A stretch of 64,000 nucleotides of DNA from a virus, in IMG/VR virus record IMGVR_UViG_3300020172_001601, positions 276,342 to 340,341 of that record, one strand, 5' to 3'. Shown here piece after piece: positions 6,559 through 12,988 of this stretch (position 1 is its first letter; each line of letters starts with the position of its first letter). The notes beneath the pieces were generated by a model. The model was given only the letters and a program-made list of their open reading frames with translations. It made no database searches and was not told where the DNA came from. A program made the position numbers and the translations under genes.

Positions 6559-6990
6559 ATGGACAACCTCACGAAACTTGCGATTTCCAAGGCTCTGGAA
6601 AAGGACACGAAGAACTTCAAGGCCACGCCGGGAGTTCACGACATCGACACCACGATCACCCTGCGAGTCAAAGGCACGGTGAAGAAGGGTGCGGATTCGG
6701 ATTACACGCCGACCGTGGACATTCCGCTCCTGCCGACCTTGGCACTCGTCATGGAGAAGGCTGGCTTCATGCGGGAACGGGCAAAGGAATTGCTGATCGA
6801 AGCAATGACGGAAGCCCTCGAACTCAGCACCAAGGGCGAAGAGTTCGTTGCCGACCGTGTGAAGAACATCGACGAAGCGATGGCGCACGTCCGGGAAGTC
6901 ACCGGGGCCTTGCCGAAGAAGACCAAGAGCGGGGCAACGAACGTCACCGTGACGGTCGAAGAAGTCGCTCCGGTCGAAGTCGGTGCCTAA
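6559..6990 (+). CDS. Conserved-looking phage protein, 143 aa, unknown
   Basis: ATG 6559 after CCTGCGAAAG. The layout is an N-terminal helix, a beta-rich part (DTTITLRVKGTVKKG, then YTPTVDIPLLPTLALVM), a helical part (AGFMRERAKELLIEAMTEAL) and a Val-rich acidic tail. The run TPTVDIPLLPTLAL resembles small phage proteins of unknown function that I recall only by pattern. No catalytic motif is visible. It is followed by an intrinsic terminator. Confidence 0.75.
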   Translation: MDNLTKLAISKALEKDTKNFKATPGVHDIDTTITLRVKGTVKKGADSDYTPTVDIPLLPTLALVMEKAGFMRERAKELLIEAMTEALELSTKGEEFVADRVKNIDEAMAHVREVTGALPKKTKSGATNVTVTVEEVAPVEVGA

Positions 6991-6998
6991 CACTGACC

Positions 6999-7032
6999 GC
7001 ACGGCAACACTGACAATGTTGCCGTGCTTTTT
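6999..7032 (+). terminator. Intrinsic terminator
   Basis: GCACGGCAAC (6999-7008) with GTTGCCGTGC (7018-7027) and a TTTTTG tail. Confidence 0.9.
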
Positions 7033-7048
7033 GTTGGTCGTTGTTAGG

Positions 7049-7060
7049 TCTAGTGTACCC
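7049..7060 (+). promoter_or_regulatory. TCTAGTGTACCC element after a terminator
   Basis: Intermediate form. The downstream leader carries TTGGG (7063-7067) pairing with CCCAA (7078-7082). Both arms differ from the usual GTGGG/CCCAC pair, which supports a selected hairpin. Confidence 0.55.
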
Positions 7061-7096
7061 TATTGGGTGTAACGAACCCCAACCTGCGAGAATAAA

Positions 7097-7429
7097 ATGA
7101 AAACTGCGACCATCCCGCAACGCAATCAACGCCTGTACAAGTGCTGGAACGGCGAACTGGAAACAGTGCTGTTCCGTGAGCAATCAATCTCCGAAGGGGC
7201 GTTTGCCGAAACGTGGCTAGTGTTCGACCCGAAGGACAGCCGCCGCATTCGTTGCAGCATTGGCAGCTACTTCACCACGCCTTACTTGGCATGGAAGGCC
7301 GAACTCAAGAGCTACCAAGACGGCCTGAAGGCCCAACGGGTGGCACTGAAGAAGGCACGGGAAGAGATCGTCACCACGAAGGCCACCATTGCCCGGCTCA
7401 AGGACATGGTTGCCCGCTCAAGCACATAA
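7097..7429 (+). CDS. Unknown 110-aa protein with helical C-terminus
   Basis: ATG 7097 behind GCGAGAATAAA. The N-terminal 60 residues are mixed (TWLVFDPKDSRRIRCSIGSYF). The last 45 form a long charged helix (LKAQRVALKKAREEIVTTKA), probably a coiled coil. The next gene starts 10 bases after its stop with its own ribosome-binding site and no intervening element, so the two are co-transcribed. Function unknown. Confidence 0.75.
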   Translation: MKTATIPQRNQRLYKCWNGELETVLFREQSISEGAFAETWLVFDPKDSRRIRCSIGSYFTTPYLAWKAELKSYQDGLKAQRVALKKAREEIVTTKATIARLKDMVARSST

Positions 7430-7439
7430 GGAAAGAACA

Positions 7440-7673
7440 ATGGCACGGCCTCAAGCATACGACCCGCAAGAGGGTTACAAGTATCAAATCCTGACCCGCA
7501 ATCCAGCGTATGGCAGAGCATGGGAGCATTGCGACTATGCGAAGGACAAGGACGAGAAAAACCACTTGATCGGCGAATATCGCTTGGCCTATGGTGCCGG
7601 GTGGGAATTCAAGGTCATCACGTTGCCCGTCAAGTATTGGCCGAAGAGGTCCAGTGTACCCTTGATGGTGTAA
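7440..7673 (+). CDS. Unknown 77-aa protein ending in an element-encoded RSSVP tail
   Basis: ATG 7440 behind AAGGAAAG. Tyr- and Trp-rich (YDPQEGYKYQILTRNPAYGR, YGAGWEFKVI). The frame runs through the intergenic element, so the protein ends KRSSVPLMV and stops at TAA 7671. Function unknown. Confidence 0.7.
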   Translation: MARPQAYDPQEGYKYQILTRNPAYGRAWEHCDYAKDKDEKNHLIGEYRLAYGAGWEFKVITLPVKYWPKRSSVPLMV

Positions 7674-7697
7674 CCAACACCCTGCGAGGACAAGACA

Positions 7698-7928
7698 ATG
7701 ATTAGCCGTGTGCAAGTATTTGAAACCAAGGGCAAGCAGTTCCCGACCTTGAAGAAGGCAATTGACTTCCGGGAGGGGCTGATTGAAGAGTTCATTCGGA
7801 AGCTGCCAGGGTTCGATCAAATGCGACACAAGGACCGCATTGCCTTCATTCAATCCATCATCGACAACCGTGAGGTTCTGGTGGACTTGTTTGACTACAA
7901 CGAAATTCTGGACGAAGACGAAGAATAA
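7698..7928 (+). CDS. Acidic helical 76-aa protein, unknown
   Basis: ATG 7698 behind CTGCGAGGACAAG. Predominantly helical, with a very acidic tail (YNEILDEDEE). The leader carries GGTGT/ACACC, which again uses the end of the element. The gene is followed at once by a structured RNA region and no element. Function unknown. Confidence 0.75.
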   Translation: MISRVQVFETKGKQFPTLKKAIDFREGLIEEFIRKLPGFDQMRHKDRIAFIQSIIDNREVLVDLFDYNEILDEDEE

Positions 7929-7936
7929 AGAGGATC

Positions 7937-8078
7937 ATTCAGGTCTGTGAGCAGCGGGGTAACTGGCAGGGAGGCATCCTGTCAGCCTGAATCGAGCGAT
8001 GGTAAGGGCCAGCGAGGGGGCTGGACATTCGACTGTATTAGGTTCCAGCCCTGATGCGACCGAATGCCCCTCGCTGGC
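7937..8078 (+). ncRNA. Two-domain structured RNA with a pseudoknot
   Basis: Domain 1: ATTCAGG (7937-7943) with CCTGAAT (7986-7992), enclosing an 8-bp hairpin, CTGGCAGG (7963-7970) with CCTGTCAG (7978-7985). Domain 2: a perfect 12-bp helix, GCCAGCGAGGGG (8008-8019) with CCCCTCGCTGGC (8067-8078), enclosing hairpin GCTGGA/TCCAGC (8020-8025/8044-8049). In that hairpin's loop CATTCG (8026-8031) is complementary to CGAATG (8061-8066) beside the outer helix, forming a pseudoknot. The region has no credible open frame. It lies between an acidic gene and a TCTATTGTACCC element. No known class is recognised. Confidence 0.7.
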
Positions 8079-8118
8079 ACCTGCCTGCATTCAAACCAAG
8101 GGTACAAATGACCTTACG

Positions 8119-8130
8119 TCTATTGTACCC
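8119..8130 (+). promoter_or_regulatory. TCTATTGTACCC element (candidate strong promoter)
   Basis: Strong-form core placed after the pseudoknotted RNA and before the 53-aa gene. Confidence 0.6.
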
Positions 8131-8165
8131 TAGTGGGTGTAACAAACAACAAGAAAAGGAACACA

Positions 8166-8327
8166 ATGAACCCTGCCCTGCAAGCTGCTTTGATTACACT
8201 CGTTCAAGTCATTGTGAAGCTGGAGCCGCATCAATTGGCTGCGGCCCTTGACGAAATCGACCTGAGCGATGAAGGGTTCGAGGAAGAACTCAATATTGTG
8301 AAGCAAGCCATCAAGTGGCAGGATTAG
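8166..8327 (+). CDS. Small helical acidic protein, 53 aa
   Basis: ATG 8166 behind AAAAGGAAC. Two helices (PALQAALITLVQVIVKLEP and an acidic second half ending AIKWQD). Stop TAG is the start of the next element. Function unknown. Confidence 0.7.
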   Translation: MNPALQAALITLVQVIVKLEPHQLAAALDEIDLSDEGFEEELNIVKQAIKWQD

Positions 8328-8380
8328 GTCCAGTGTACCCTAGTGGGTGTAACGAATAACAATCATCAAGGAAACCGATC

Positions 8381-8584
8381 ATGGCTCGCAAGACCAAAGA
8401 AGAAAAACGAATCGAAGCCGCTGTCGATGCCGCCTTCAGCAAGGTGGGCAACCGTCGCCAGTTCAACATCTTCGACCTGAGCAAGATTCAAGCCGCTGGT
8501 GTGGCTGCTGGCAAGGCCGGGGAGGACATTGAAGCCGCCGTGAGCAAAGCCTGCGATCAATACGAGATCAAAGAAGCAGCGTAG
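8381..8584 (+). CDS. Small helical protein, 67 aa
   Basis: ATG 8381 behind AAGGAAACC. Starts with a basic segment (MARKTKEEKRIEAAVDAAF), then DLSKIQAAGVAAGKAGEDIEA. Alanine-rich and helical; a small nucleic-acid-binding role is possible, but no motif is decisive. Stop TAG starts the next element. Confidence 0.7.
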   Translation: MARKTKEEKRIEAAVDAAFSKVGNRRQFNIFDLSKIQAAGVAAGKAGEDIEAAVSKACDQYEIKEAA

Positions 8585-8634
8585 GGCCAGTGTACCCTAG
8601 TGGGTGTAACGAACAAAACTAATGCGAGACACTC

Positions 8635-9072
8635 ATGAACACCTGCAAAACCTGCAAATCTTGGAATGATGGCATTTGTGAATTGGCTGATACGGTCACA
8701 GGGCCTAAATTGTTTGACATTGTTGTTAGGGTTGCCGACGATCACGGACTTGAAACATCATTGAGAACAGGTCCAGACTTCGGCTGCGTTCATCATTCAA
8801 GCCCTGCCGTGCGACTTGGCACGTTGAACGTAGAGACTGATTGGGATTTCAGTCTTGAATTGAATGGCACTGTTTACAGCGACAGCGAGTTTTCGATTGA
8901 TATTGATTCGATGGATCAATTGGAATCAATCCAAGTTATGGGGCCATTCGGTTCACCGTCTGGCGGCAAACAATGGGAAATCCTTGCAGCTTTGGAAGCA
9001 ATCAAGGCAAATCCTAGTGAGTTCTTTTCTAATCAGGGCGGCAACCGTGGGGCAATGTGGCATCCGAAATAG
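8635..9072 (+). CDS. Putative zinc-ribbon protein, 145 aa
   Basis: ATG 8635 after ATGCGAGACACTC. The N-terminus has CKTCKSWNDGIC (Cys 4, 7 and 14) and later GPDFGCVHH, which together could bind a zinc ion. The remainder is beta-rich and acidic (DWDFSLELNGTVYS...), with a helical end (LAALEAIKANPSEFF). A metal-stabilised small fold is inferred; function unknown. Confidence 0.65.
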   Translation: MNTCKTCKSWNDGICELADTVTGPKLFDIVVRVADDHGLETSLRTGPDFGCVHHSSPAVRLGTLNVETDWDFSLELNGTVYSDSEFSIDIDSMDQLESIQVMGPFGSPSGGKQWEILAALEAIKANPSEFFSNQGGNRGAMWHPK

Positions 9073-9107
9073 CTCCAGTGTACCCTGGTGGGTAAGGAGA
9101 TCAAACC

Positions 9108-9401
9108 ATGCTGACAACTGCGGAACGAATTGAACAAGCGACAGCTTACGGCGTAGGCACCAAAGCCTATGTTGACACCTTCGGGGGAATGGTCCCCTGT
9201 GTGGTCACGGAAATTCACAAGCCGAACGCCAATGGCATTGTCATCGGCCACGACGAATTGACCGTGCGAATTGAAGAAACCCGTGGGGGATATACGAAAG
9301 GCGAGATCGTCACACGGTCAGCCGCATACACTCCCCCACGAAAGCATCGTATCCTGCGGGGATACAGCTACCGAATCAACACGGCGTACAAGTACGTCTA
9401 G
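9108..9401 (+). CDS. Unknown 97-aa beta-rich protein
   Basis: ATG 9108 behind AAGGAGA. Strand-rich sequence (VDTFGGMVPCVVTEIHKPN, ELTVRIEETRGGYTKGEIVT) suggesting a small SH3- or Tudor-like barrel; this is inference from pattern. The stop TAG is inside the next element (TCTAGTG). Confidence 0.7.
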   Translation: MLTTAERIEQATAYGVGTKAYVDTFGGMVPCVVTEIHKPNANGIVIGHDELTVRIEETRGGYTKGEIVTRSAAYTPPRKHRILRGYSYRINTAYKYV

Positions 9402-9408
9402 TGTACCC
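9397..9408 (+). promoter_or_regulatory. TCTAGTGTACCC element overlapping a stop codon
   Basis: Intermediate-form core that also provides the stop TAG (9399-9401) of the preceding gene. What follows to 9805 is a 3-codon frame and structured RNA, not a normal gene. Confidence 0.5.
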
Positions 9409-9483
9409 TACATGGCAACACGGTATGGCTGCTCAAGTGGTGTTGCAGCATTGCTTGAGCATAACACGAGGAGAGAAAAACCA

Positions 9484-9495
9484 ATGGGCAACTAA
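9484..9495 (+). other. Three-codon open frame MGN with a full ribosome-binding site
   Basis: GAGGAGAG (about 9469-9476) and then ATG GGC AAC TAA. The initiation region is as good as any in the array, but the frame stops after three codons. It is either a remnant of a disrupted gene, a mini-ORF that parks ribosomes, or the 5' end of the RNA that follows. Nothing protein-like is recognisable between 9496 and 9655. Confidence 0.4.
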
Positions 9496-9655
9496 TTCCC
9501 CGATGATGACAAATAGGCGATGCAACAAGCCTTGATCGGACGCAATCGTGCTGCAATACGATTGAACAAGACAAGAAACGACTGCAAGACCTTGCTGTTT
9601 AGGGGCGACCATACGGAATGTCGCAAAACTTAGCCGTGCCGAATTGGTCAGTGCG

Positions 9656-9745
9656 CAAAGCAGAGAAAACCAGCACCAGCTACCACTGGTGAAAGGCATC
9701 GGTAGAGCAGGTTGGAGTCCTGCAAATCTGGTTTTCTCTGCTTTG
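9656..9745 (+). ncRNA. tRNA-like RNA on an 18-bp helix
   Basis: A perfect 18-bp helix (9656-9673 with 9728-9745) encloses three elements. Hairpin CACCAG/CTGGTG (9674-9679/9686-9691) has a CTACC loop (9680-9684) complementary to GGTAG (9701-9705). CGGTAGAGCA resembles the 3' half of a tRNA D-arm. GCAGG-TTGGAGT-CCTGC (9707-9723) differs from a standard T-arm sequence by one base at position 56 (C to G). There is no anticodon arm. It looks like a tRNA-derived or tRNA-mimicking RNA. Confidence 0.6.
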
Positions 9746-9753
9746 GGCATAGG

Positions 9754-9765
9754 TCTAGTGTACCC
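9754..9765 (+). promoter_or_regulatory. TCTAGTGTACCC element after structured RNA
   Basis: Lies 8 bases after the 18-bp helix and precedes the 121-aa gene. Intermediate form, as seen after other transcript boundaries. Confidence 0.5.
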
Positions 9766-9805
9766 TAGTGTGTGTAACGAACACTCAACCCTGCGAGACA
9801 AGAAC

Positions 9806-10171
9806 ATGGCCGACTTGAAAGAAAAGATTGCTGAGTTTGTGAAGGCCGCTGACGAAGTGTCTGCCGCTTATTGGGAGCGACAGAAATTCACCTTCGCCAA
9901 GCCGACGCAACACCGTGCCGACTTCATCAGCGACAAATGGGTGCGTGTCGTGTCTCTGGACGTGCCGCATGAAGGCCCGCCAGTCGTGTCGTCGGTCTAT
10001 GCCTTCATCGCCCTGCAAGACGGCCACACGAAGACGCTGGGAGCAATCAAGGCGGGCGACATTCACAAGCCTGCCGGGTTCAAGGCCCCTGCCAAGCACG
10101 CACGGGGCAACGTCTTCGAGGATGACTTCCGCAAGGCTATCCAGCCGAACGGCATCGTTTACTTGAAATAA
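9806..10171 (+). CDS. Phage protein of unknown function, 121 aa
   Basis: ATG 9806 after CCCTGCGAGACAAG. An amphipathic helix at the start (LKEKIAEFVKAADEVSAAYW), a beta-rich core (WVRVVSLDVPHEGPPVVSSV), then GFKAPAKHARGNVFEDDF. The AKHARGNVF string resembles a motif I associate with small phage proteins of unknown function. No enzymatic signature. Confidence 0.75.
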   Translation: MADLKEKIAEFVKAADEVSAAYWERQKFTFAKPTQHRADFISDKWVRVVSLDVPHEGPPVVSSVYAFIALQDGHTKTLGAIKAGDIHKPAGFKAPAKHARGNVFEDDFRKAIQPNGIVYLK

Positions 10172-10176
10172 TACAA

Positions 10177-10237
10177 CGCAGACTAGGCCAGTCTGCGGGG
10201 GAGCCAACGAGCGGCTATGCCAAGCAGGAAACTCCCC
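10177..10237 (+). ncRNA. Short structured RNA or 3' element
   Basis: CGCAGACT/AGTCTGCG (10177-10184/10190-10197) stacks next to GGGGAG/CTCCCC (10198-10203/10232-10237), which encloses GCC/GGC. It lies after the stop of the 121-aa gene, with no T-run, and before an element at 10250. It may be a 3'-end stabiliser or a separate small RNA. Confidence 0.45.
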
Positions 10238-10303
10238 TGAAATCACAGGTCCAGTGTACCCTGGTGGGTGTGAATAACACCCACCACTTCTAAGGAATGC
10301 GAG

Positions 10304-10531
10304 TTGACTTACCAAGAATTGAAAGCAAAGGTCAGTGCAGCACTTGGCGACGTTGGATTTTCCATCGAAGCGACGGACGACGGCCAGTTGGTCATTTATA
10401 CCGACTTGAAAGAAGTCGAAGATCAGGACGAACTGGAGAACTACGAGCCGACGAATGAACCCTTGGAATCATTGGACGACTTTCTGAGAGAAGAGTTGGG
10501 CGACAAAGACGCTTCCCTGTTTCTCAAGTAG
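10304..10531 (+). CDS. Acidic 75-aa protein, TTG start
   Basis: No ATG fits; TTG 10304 has AAGGA just upstream. The leader holds a perfect hairpin, GGTGGGTGT with ACACCCACC (about 10263-10285), where an A-to-G change in the element is matched in the distal arm. The protein begins MTYQELKAKVSAALGDVGFS and is very acidic in the second half. Function unknown. Confidence 0.65.
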   Translation: MTYQELKAKVSAALGDVGFSIEATDDGQLVIYTDLKEVEDQDELENYEPTNEPLESLDDFLREELGDKDASLFLK

Positions 10532-10585
10532 GTCCAGTGTACCCTAGTGGGTGTAACGAACAACCTCAACACGGAGAACTCTGCG

Positions 10586-10816
10586 ATGGCTATTACGCTG
10601 ACCCCTTCCTATGGTCGTGACTACAAGAACGGCAAAGAAGTCCAAGAAGCCTGGGACGCTGGCAAGGACTTCACGATCAACTCCATCGGCCACCCGGACG
10701 ATGGGCGGCAGATCAACAAGCAGGACGCCGAACGTGAGGGCGGCACCTTCAACATCCGGTACAAAAAACTGACCCAGATCAAGGTCATCAAGGTCAAGAA
10801 GGTCGCTGCGGCTTAG
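10586..10816 (+). CDS. Small basic phage protein, 76 aa
   Basis: ATG 10586 behind GGAGAACTCTGCG. The sequence YGRDYKNGKEVQEAWDAGKDF followed by a Lys/Val-rich end (KVIKVKKVAAA) resembles a small conserved phage family of unknown function; I recall the pattern and cannot verify it. Stop TAG starts the next element. Confidence 0.7.
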   Translation: MAITLTPSYGRDYKNGKEVQEAWDAGKDFTINSIGHPDDGRQINKQDAEREGGTFNIRYKKLTQIKVIKVKKVAAA

Positions 10817-10842
10817 GTCCAGTGTACCTTACACAGTGTAAC

Positions 10843-11053
10843 GCCTCCCAAACATCGGCCTTGGGCAAGCCAATCAATCAGAATAAAGGAACCCCTTCCC
10901 ATGAATGTCTGAAGTCCGCTAACTCCCCGGCGTAGTCATCCACGTTAGAGCGGGGCGGGACTGCAAAGCGATGGCCGCACGTCAGCAATGGGCAGCATTG
11001 TGCTGGCTGACGTGTGAATGAAGTGCCTCCCAAACATTGGCCTTGGGCAAGCC
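10843..11053 (+). repeat. 29-bp direct repeat pair
   Basis: Copies at 10843-10871 and 11025-11053, 28 of 29 bases identical, 182 bases apart start to start. They flank the hairpin core of the structured RNA and could reflect duplication of an RNA domain. Confidence 0.85.
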
Positions 11054-11067
11054 GAAAGCAAATGCGT

Positions 11068-11100
11068 AGGGCAGGACCAACCTGCCCTTTTTTTGTTTTT
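11068..11100 (+). terminator. Intrinsic terminator
   Basis: AGGGCAGG (11068-11075) with CCTGCCCT (11081-11088) around ACCAA, then TTTTTTG and TTTTT. Confidence 0.92.
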
Positions 11101-11111
11101 GTTTGTGTAGG

Positions 11112-11123
11112 TCTATTGTACCC
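11112..11123 (+). promoter_or_regulatory. TCTATTGTACCC element (candidate strong promoter)
   Basis: Preceded by GTTTGTGTAGG right after a terminator. The same upstream block is found at four other strong-form copies. The first thing downstream is the tRNA-like gene. Confidence 0.65.
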
Positions 11124-11149
11124 TAGAGGGTGTAACAAGCGAACAACAT

Positions 11150-11286
11150 GGCGGCGTAGCTCAACTGGCTAGAGCAACCATCATTATCGTAGCGATTGAT
11201 CGGGGGTCCACGGTCAATGCGGCCAACGTGTGTACAGCGTTGGTTTGAGAGGATGGGAAGACGGGGGTTCGATGCCCTCCGCTGTC
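11150..11286 (+). tRNA. tRNA-like gene with a roughly 64-nt insertion
   Basis: The acceptor helix is complete: 11150-11156 with 11280-11286 gives 7 of 7 pairs, two of them G-U. The D-arm is GCTC/GAGC (11159-11162/11172-11175) with a 9-base loop containing GG. The T-arm is GGGGG/CCCTC (11263-11267/11275-11279) with loop TTCGATG. CCATC (11178-11182) can pair with GATGG (11252-11256), followed by a variable loop of normal size, leaving about 70 bases where 7 are expected. Inside are hairpins ATTGATC/GGTCAAT (11195-11201/11212-11218) and CCAACG/CGTTGG (11223-11228/11238-11243). The latter loop holds U33-like T then GTA (11232-11234), a Tyr anticodon. No CCA is encoded. Confidence 0.65.
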
Positions 11287-11402
11287 TGCTTACACTGTAG
11301 GGCATTTGCCCGAACAACGAGGCGTCAGAACACGCCTACAACCCCGAAAGGGGAGAGAGTGTAAGGTAGCCGTAGTGTACCCTAGTGGGCAGGAGAACAA
11401 CA

Positions 11403-11561
11403 ATGCGAAAAACTGAAGGGGCAACCAAAGCCCACGCCTCTGTCGGGTATCACAAACACCTTCGACCATTCGGCAAGCGACTGGCGAACAAAGCCACTCG
11501 CAAGAATGGCAAGCGTAGCACCAGTGTACCCTATGGGGCAGGAGACAAACATGGAAATTGA
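11403..11561 (+). CDS. Small very basic protein, 52 aa
   Basis: ATG 11403 behind AGGAG (11390-11394). Rich in Lys, Arg and His (MRKTEGATKAHASVGYHKH...KRLANKATRKNGKR). The frame passes through the next element (SVPYGAG) and overlaps the following gene by 11 bases. Probably nucleic-acid-binding by composition; function unknown. Confidence 0.6.
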   Translation: MRKTEGATKAHASVGYHKHLRPFGKRLANKATRKNGKRSTSVPYGAGDKHGN

Positions 11562-11922
11562 AGACGTGCGAAATACCCGATCCATGAGAATGGACCCGGA
11601 AAGCCCTGCGGAATACGACGAGATGGACGCCATCACCGCTGGCCCCAATGGTATGAAATTGATGCCAGTGTTCAGCGGTGAGATGTTTCAACAGTCCGTT
11701 GCCTATCCCGTCATCGTGGAAGCATGGGACAAGAAGAACAGCGGACGCCACAAACGCCGATGGGAAGCGACATTCACCCAAGCCGAACGGAACAAGATCA
11801 GCCGGTATTATGGCCGGTTTTACCGCTGGTATCTGGTCAGCGGCACGCCCAAACGTGTGTCACTGCAATTGAACACCTTGACCCTCCTGCAAAGGGCAGT
11901 GAACTTCTTCGCTGAATGTTAG
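11551..11922 (+). CDS. Unknown 123-aa protein
   Basis: ATG 11551 behind CAGGAGAC. Acidic N-terminus (EDVRNTRSMRMDPESPAEYD), then a basic helical part (WEATFTQAERNKISRYYGRF) and a hydrophobic end. Stop TAG is supplied by the next element. Function unknown. Confidence 0.7.
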   Translation: MEIEDVRNTRSMRMDPESPAEYDEMDAITAGPNGMKLMPVFSGEMFQQSVAYPVIVEAWDKKNSGRHKRRWEATFTQAERNKISRYYGRFYRWYLVSGTPKRVSLQLNTLTLLQRAVNFFAEC

Positions 11923-11943
11923 GGCTAGTGTACCCTAGAGGGC

Positions 11944-12237
11944 ATGATGAAAGACGCATACGGAAACGATCAAGTATATCTGGTCCAGCCCACAACTCTG
12001 GACTATGAGATCAGCTATGGTGGCGATGGTGTCAAAACATGCCAAGAGGGACGCTATCGACACTATTTCACTGCCAGTGCTGGCGGTTTGTCGGGTAGCA
12101 TTAGAATTCAATTGAACCGAGTCAGCGCCGAACGGTTTGCTGCCTATAACGGCCTGCGGTTGATAACCGACGTTGAACGTGAAGAAATTCAAGAAAGGTG
12201 GAGCGTCAGAGTGCCGGATTGGTCCAGTGTACCCTAG
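11944..12237 (+). CDS. Unknown 97-aa protein with an extremely short leader
   Basis: The ATG pair at 11944/11947 lies only 8-11 bases after the element core (ends 11935). The only ribosome-binding candidate is GAGGG inside the element itself, favouring 11947. The protein ends DWSSVP because the frame reads the next element and stops at its internal TAG. If the element is a promoter, this mRNA would be nearly leaderless. Function unknown. Confidence 0.65.
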   Translation: MMKDAYGNDQVYLVQPTTLDYEISYGGDGVKTCQEGRYRHYFTASAGGLSGSIRIQLNRVSAERFAAYNGLRLITDVEREEIQERWSVRVPDWSSVP

Positions 12238-12274
12238 ACGGTGTAACGATCACTCAACCCTGCGGAGAATGACA

Positions 12275-12526
12275 ATGGTTCAATTGAAAGTCGTGGCTGT
12301 GTCGAGCAACCACAATAGTTTCGGCCTGCGAAACATGATCCTCATCGGGGACAATGGCGAAGGCTGGCAAGCTGCGGCCAATGACCTGAACGTGAAGCCG
12401 AAGGATACCATCCTGCGGATACCCGAAGGGCAGGACATTCCCACGTTCCTGACGCTGCAATCTTTCGAGATTCCTTCACAACTGGCCGACCCGCCTGCCG
12501 AACTATTGAAAGAAGTTTGGGGCTAG
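12275..12526 (+). CDS. Unknown 83-aa protein
   Basis: ATG 12275 behind GCGGAGAA. Begins MVQLKVVAVSSNHNSFGLRN, with likely strands and then an acidic helix at the end. The leader contains the common AACGATCACTCAACCCTGCG wording. Stop TAG starts the next element. Confidence 0.7.
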   Translation: MVQLKVVAVSSNHNSFGLRNMILIGDNGEGWQAAANDLNVKPKDTILRIPEGQDIPTFLTLQSFEIPSQLADPPAELLKEVWG

Positions 12527-12584
12527 GTCCAGTGTACCCTAGAGGGTGTAAGGAACACTTCAGTCCTCTGCGAAAGGCAATGCG

Positions 12585-12920
12585 ATGTTGAGCCACAAAA
12601 TTGCGATTTACATTCCTTCCACTGTCAACGGCAATCAGCCCGCCCCGGTTGATATGATCGAACGGTGGGTGCGGGCCAGCAAGATCAAGCTGGCCAACCT
12701 GTTCGGTGGGTTTACGACCTACAACGGGCAAGGGGGATGGTACTCGCCCGAACACGGTTTGATCGAAGAGAACGTGATTATCGTTCAAGCGTTCACCGAT
12801 CAAGAGGGGCTGACCAAACTGGACAAAGTGAACGAACTGGCGAAGGAAATCGCCAGCGACATGGGCCAGGAAATGGTGTCGGTCGAAGTCGATGGAACAC
12901 TCAACTTCGTGACAGCGTAA
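12585..12920 (+). CDS. Conserved-looking 111-aa protein with LFGGFT motif
   Basis: ATG 12585 after CGAAAGGCAATGCG. Starts with strand IAIYIPSTVNG, then KIKLANLFGGFTTYNGQGGW and an end with QEMVSVEVDGTLNFV. The LFGGxT...GxW layout resembles a small family found in phages and bacteria whose function I do not know. Its leader hairpin uses AGAGG/CCTCT and GTGT/ACAC. An intrinsic terminator follows. Confidence 0.7.
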   Translation: MLSHKIAIYIPSTVNGNQPAPVDMIERWVRASKIKLANLFGGFTTYNGQGGWYSPEHGLIEENVIIVQAFTDQEGLTKLDKVNELAKEIASDMGQEMVSVEVDGTLNFVTA

Positions 12921-12926
12921 GGCAGG

Positions 12927-12953
12927 GACGGGCAGTAATGCCCGTCTTTTTTT
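12927..12953 (+). terminator. Intrinsic terminator
   Basis: GACGGGC (12927-12933) with GCCCGTC (12940-12946) followed by seven Ts. Confidence 0.92.
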
Positions 12954-12968
12954 CTGAGTTTGTGTAGG

Positions 12969-12980
12969 TCTATTGTACCC
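12969..12980 (+). promoter_or_regulatory. TCTATTGTACCC element (candidate strong promoter)
   Basis: Preceded by GTTTGTGTAGG after the terminator. The downstream ATG is only 8 bases after the core. Confidence 0.65.
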
Positions 12981-12988
12981 TAGAGAAC

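Larger units (their letters stand above)
10843..11100 (+). ncRNA. Structured RNA bracketed by 29-bp direct repeats
   Basis: Two 29-bp copies (10843-10871 and 11025-11053) differ at one base. Each contains GGCCTTGGGCAAGCC, which can fold on itself. Between them lies a 9-bp helix, CACGTCAGC/GCTGACGTG (10978-10986/11006-11014), with an inner AATG/CATT stem, plus a C/G-rich pairing segment around 10930-10965. The unit ends in a strong terminator. There is no credible open frame. The 5' element at 10818 is degenerate (TCCAGTGTACCT). Confidence 0.6.

Noticed and set aside
11182-11252. Group I or II intron inside the tRNA-like gene
   Set aside because: The insertion is about 64 bases, too short for either, and no conserved core is visible.
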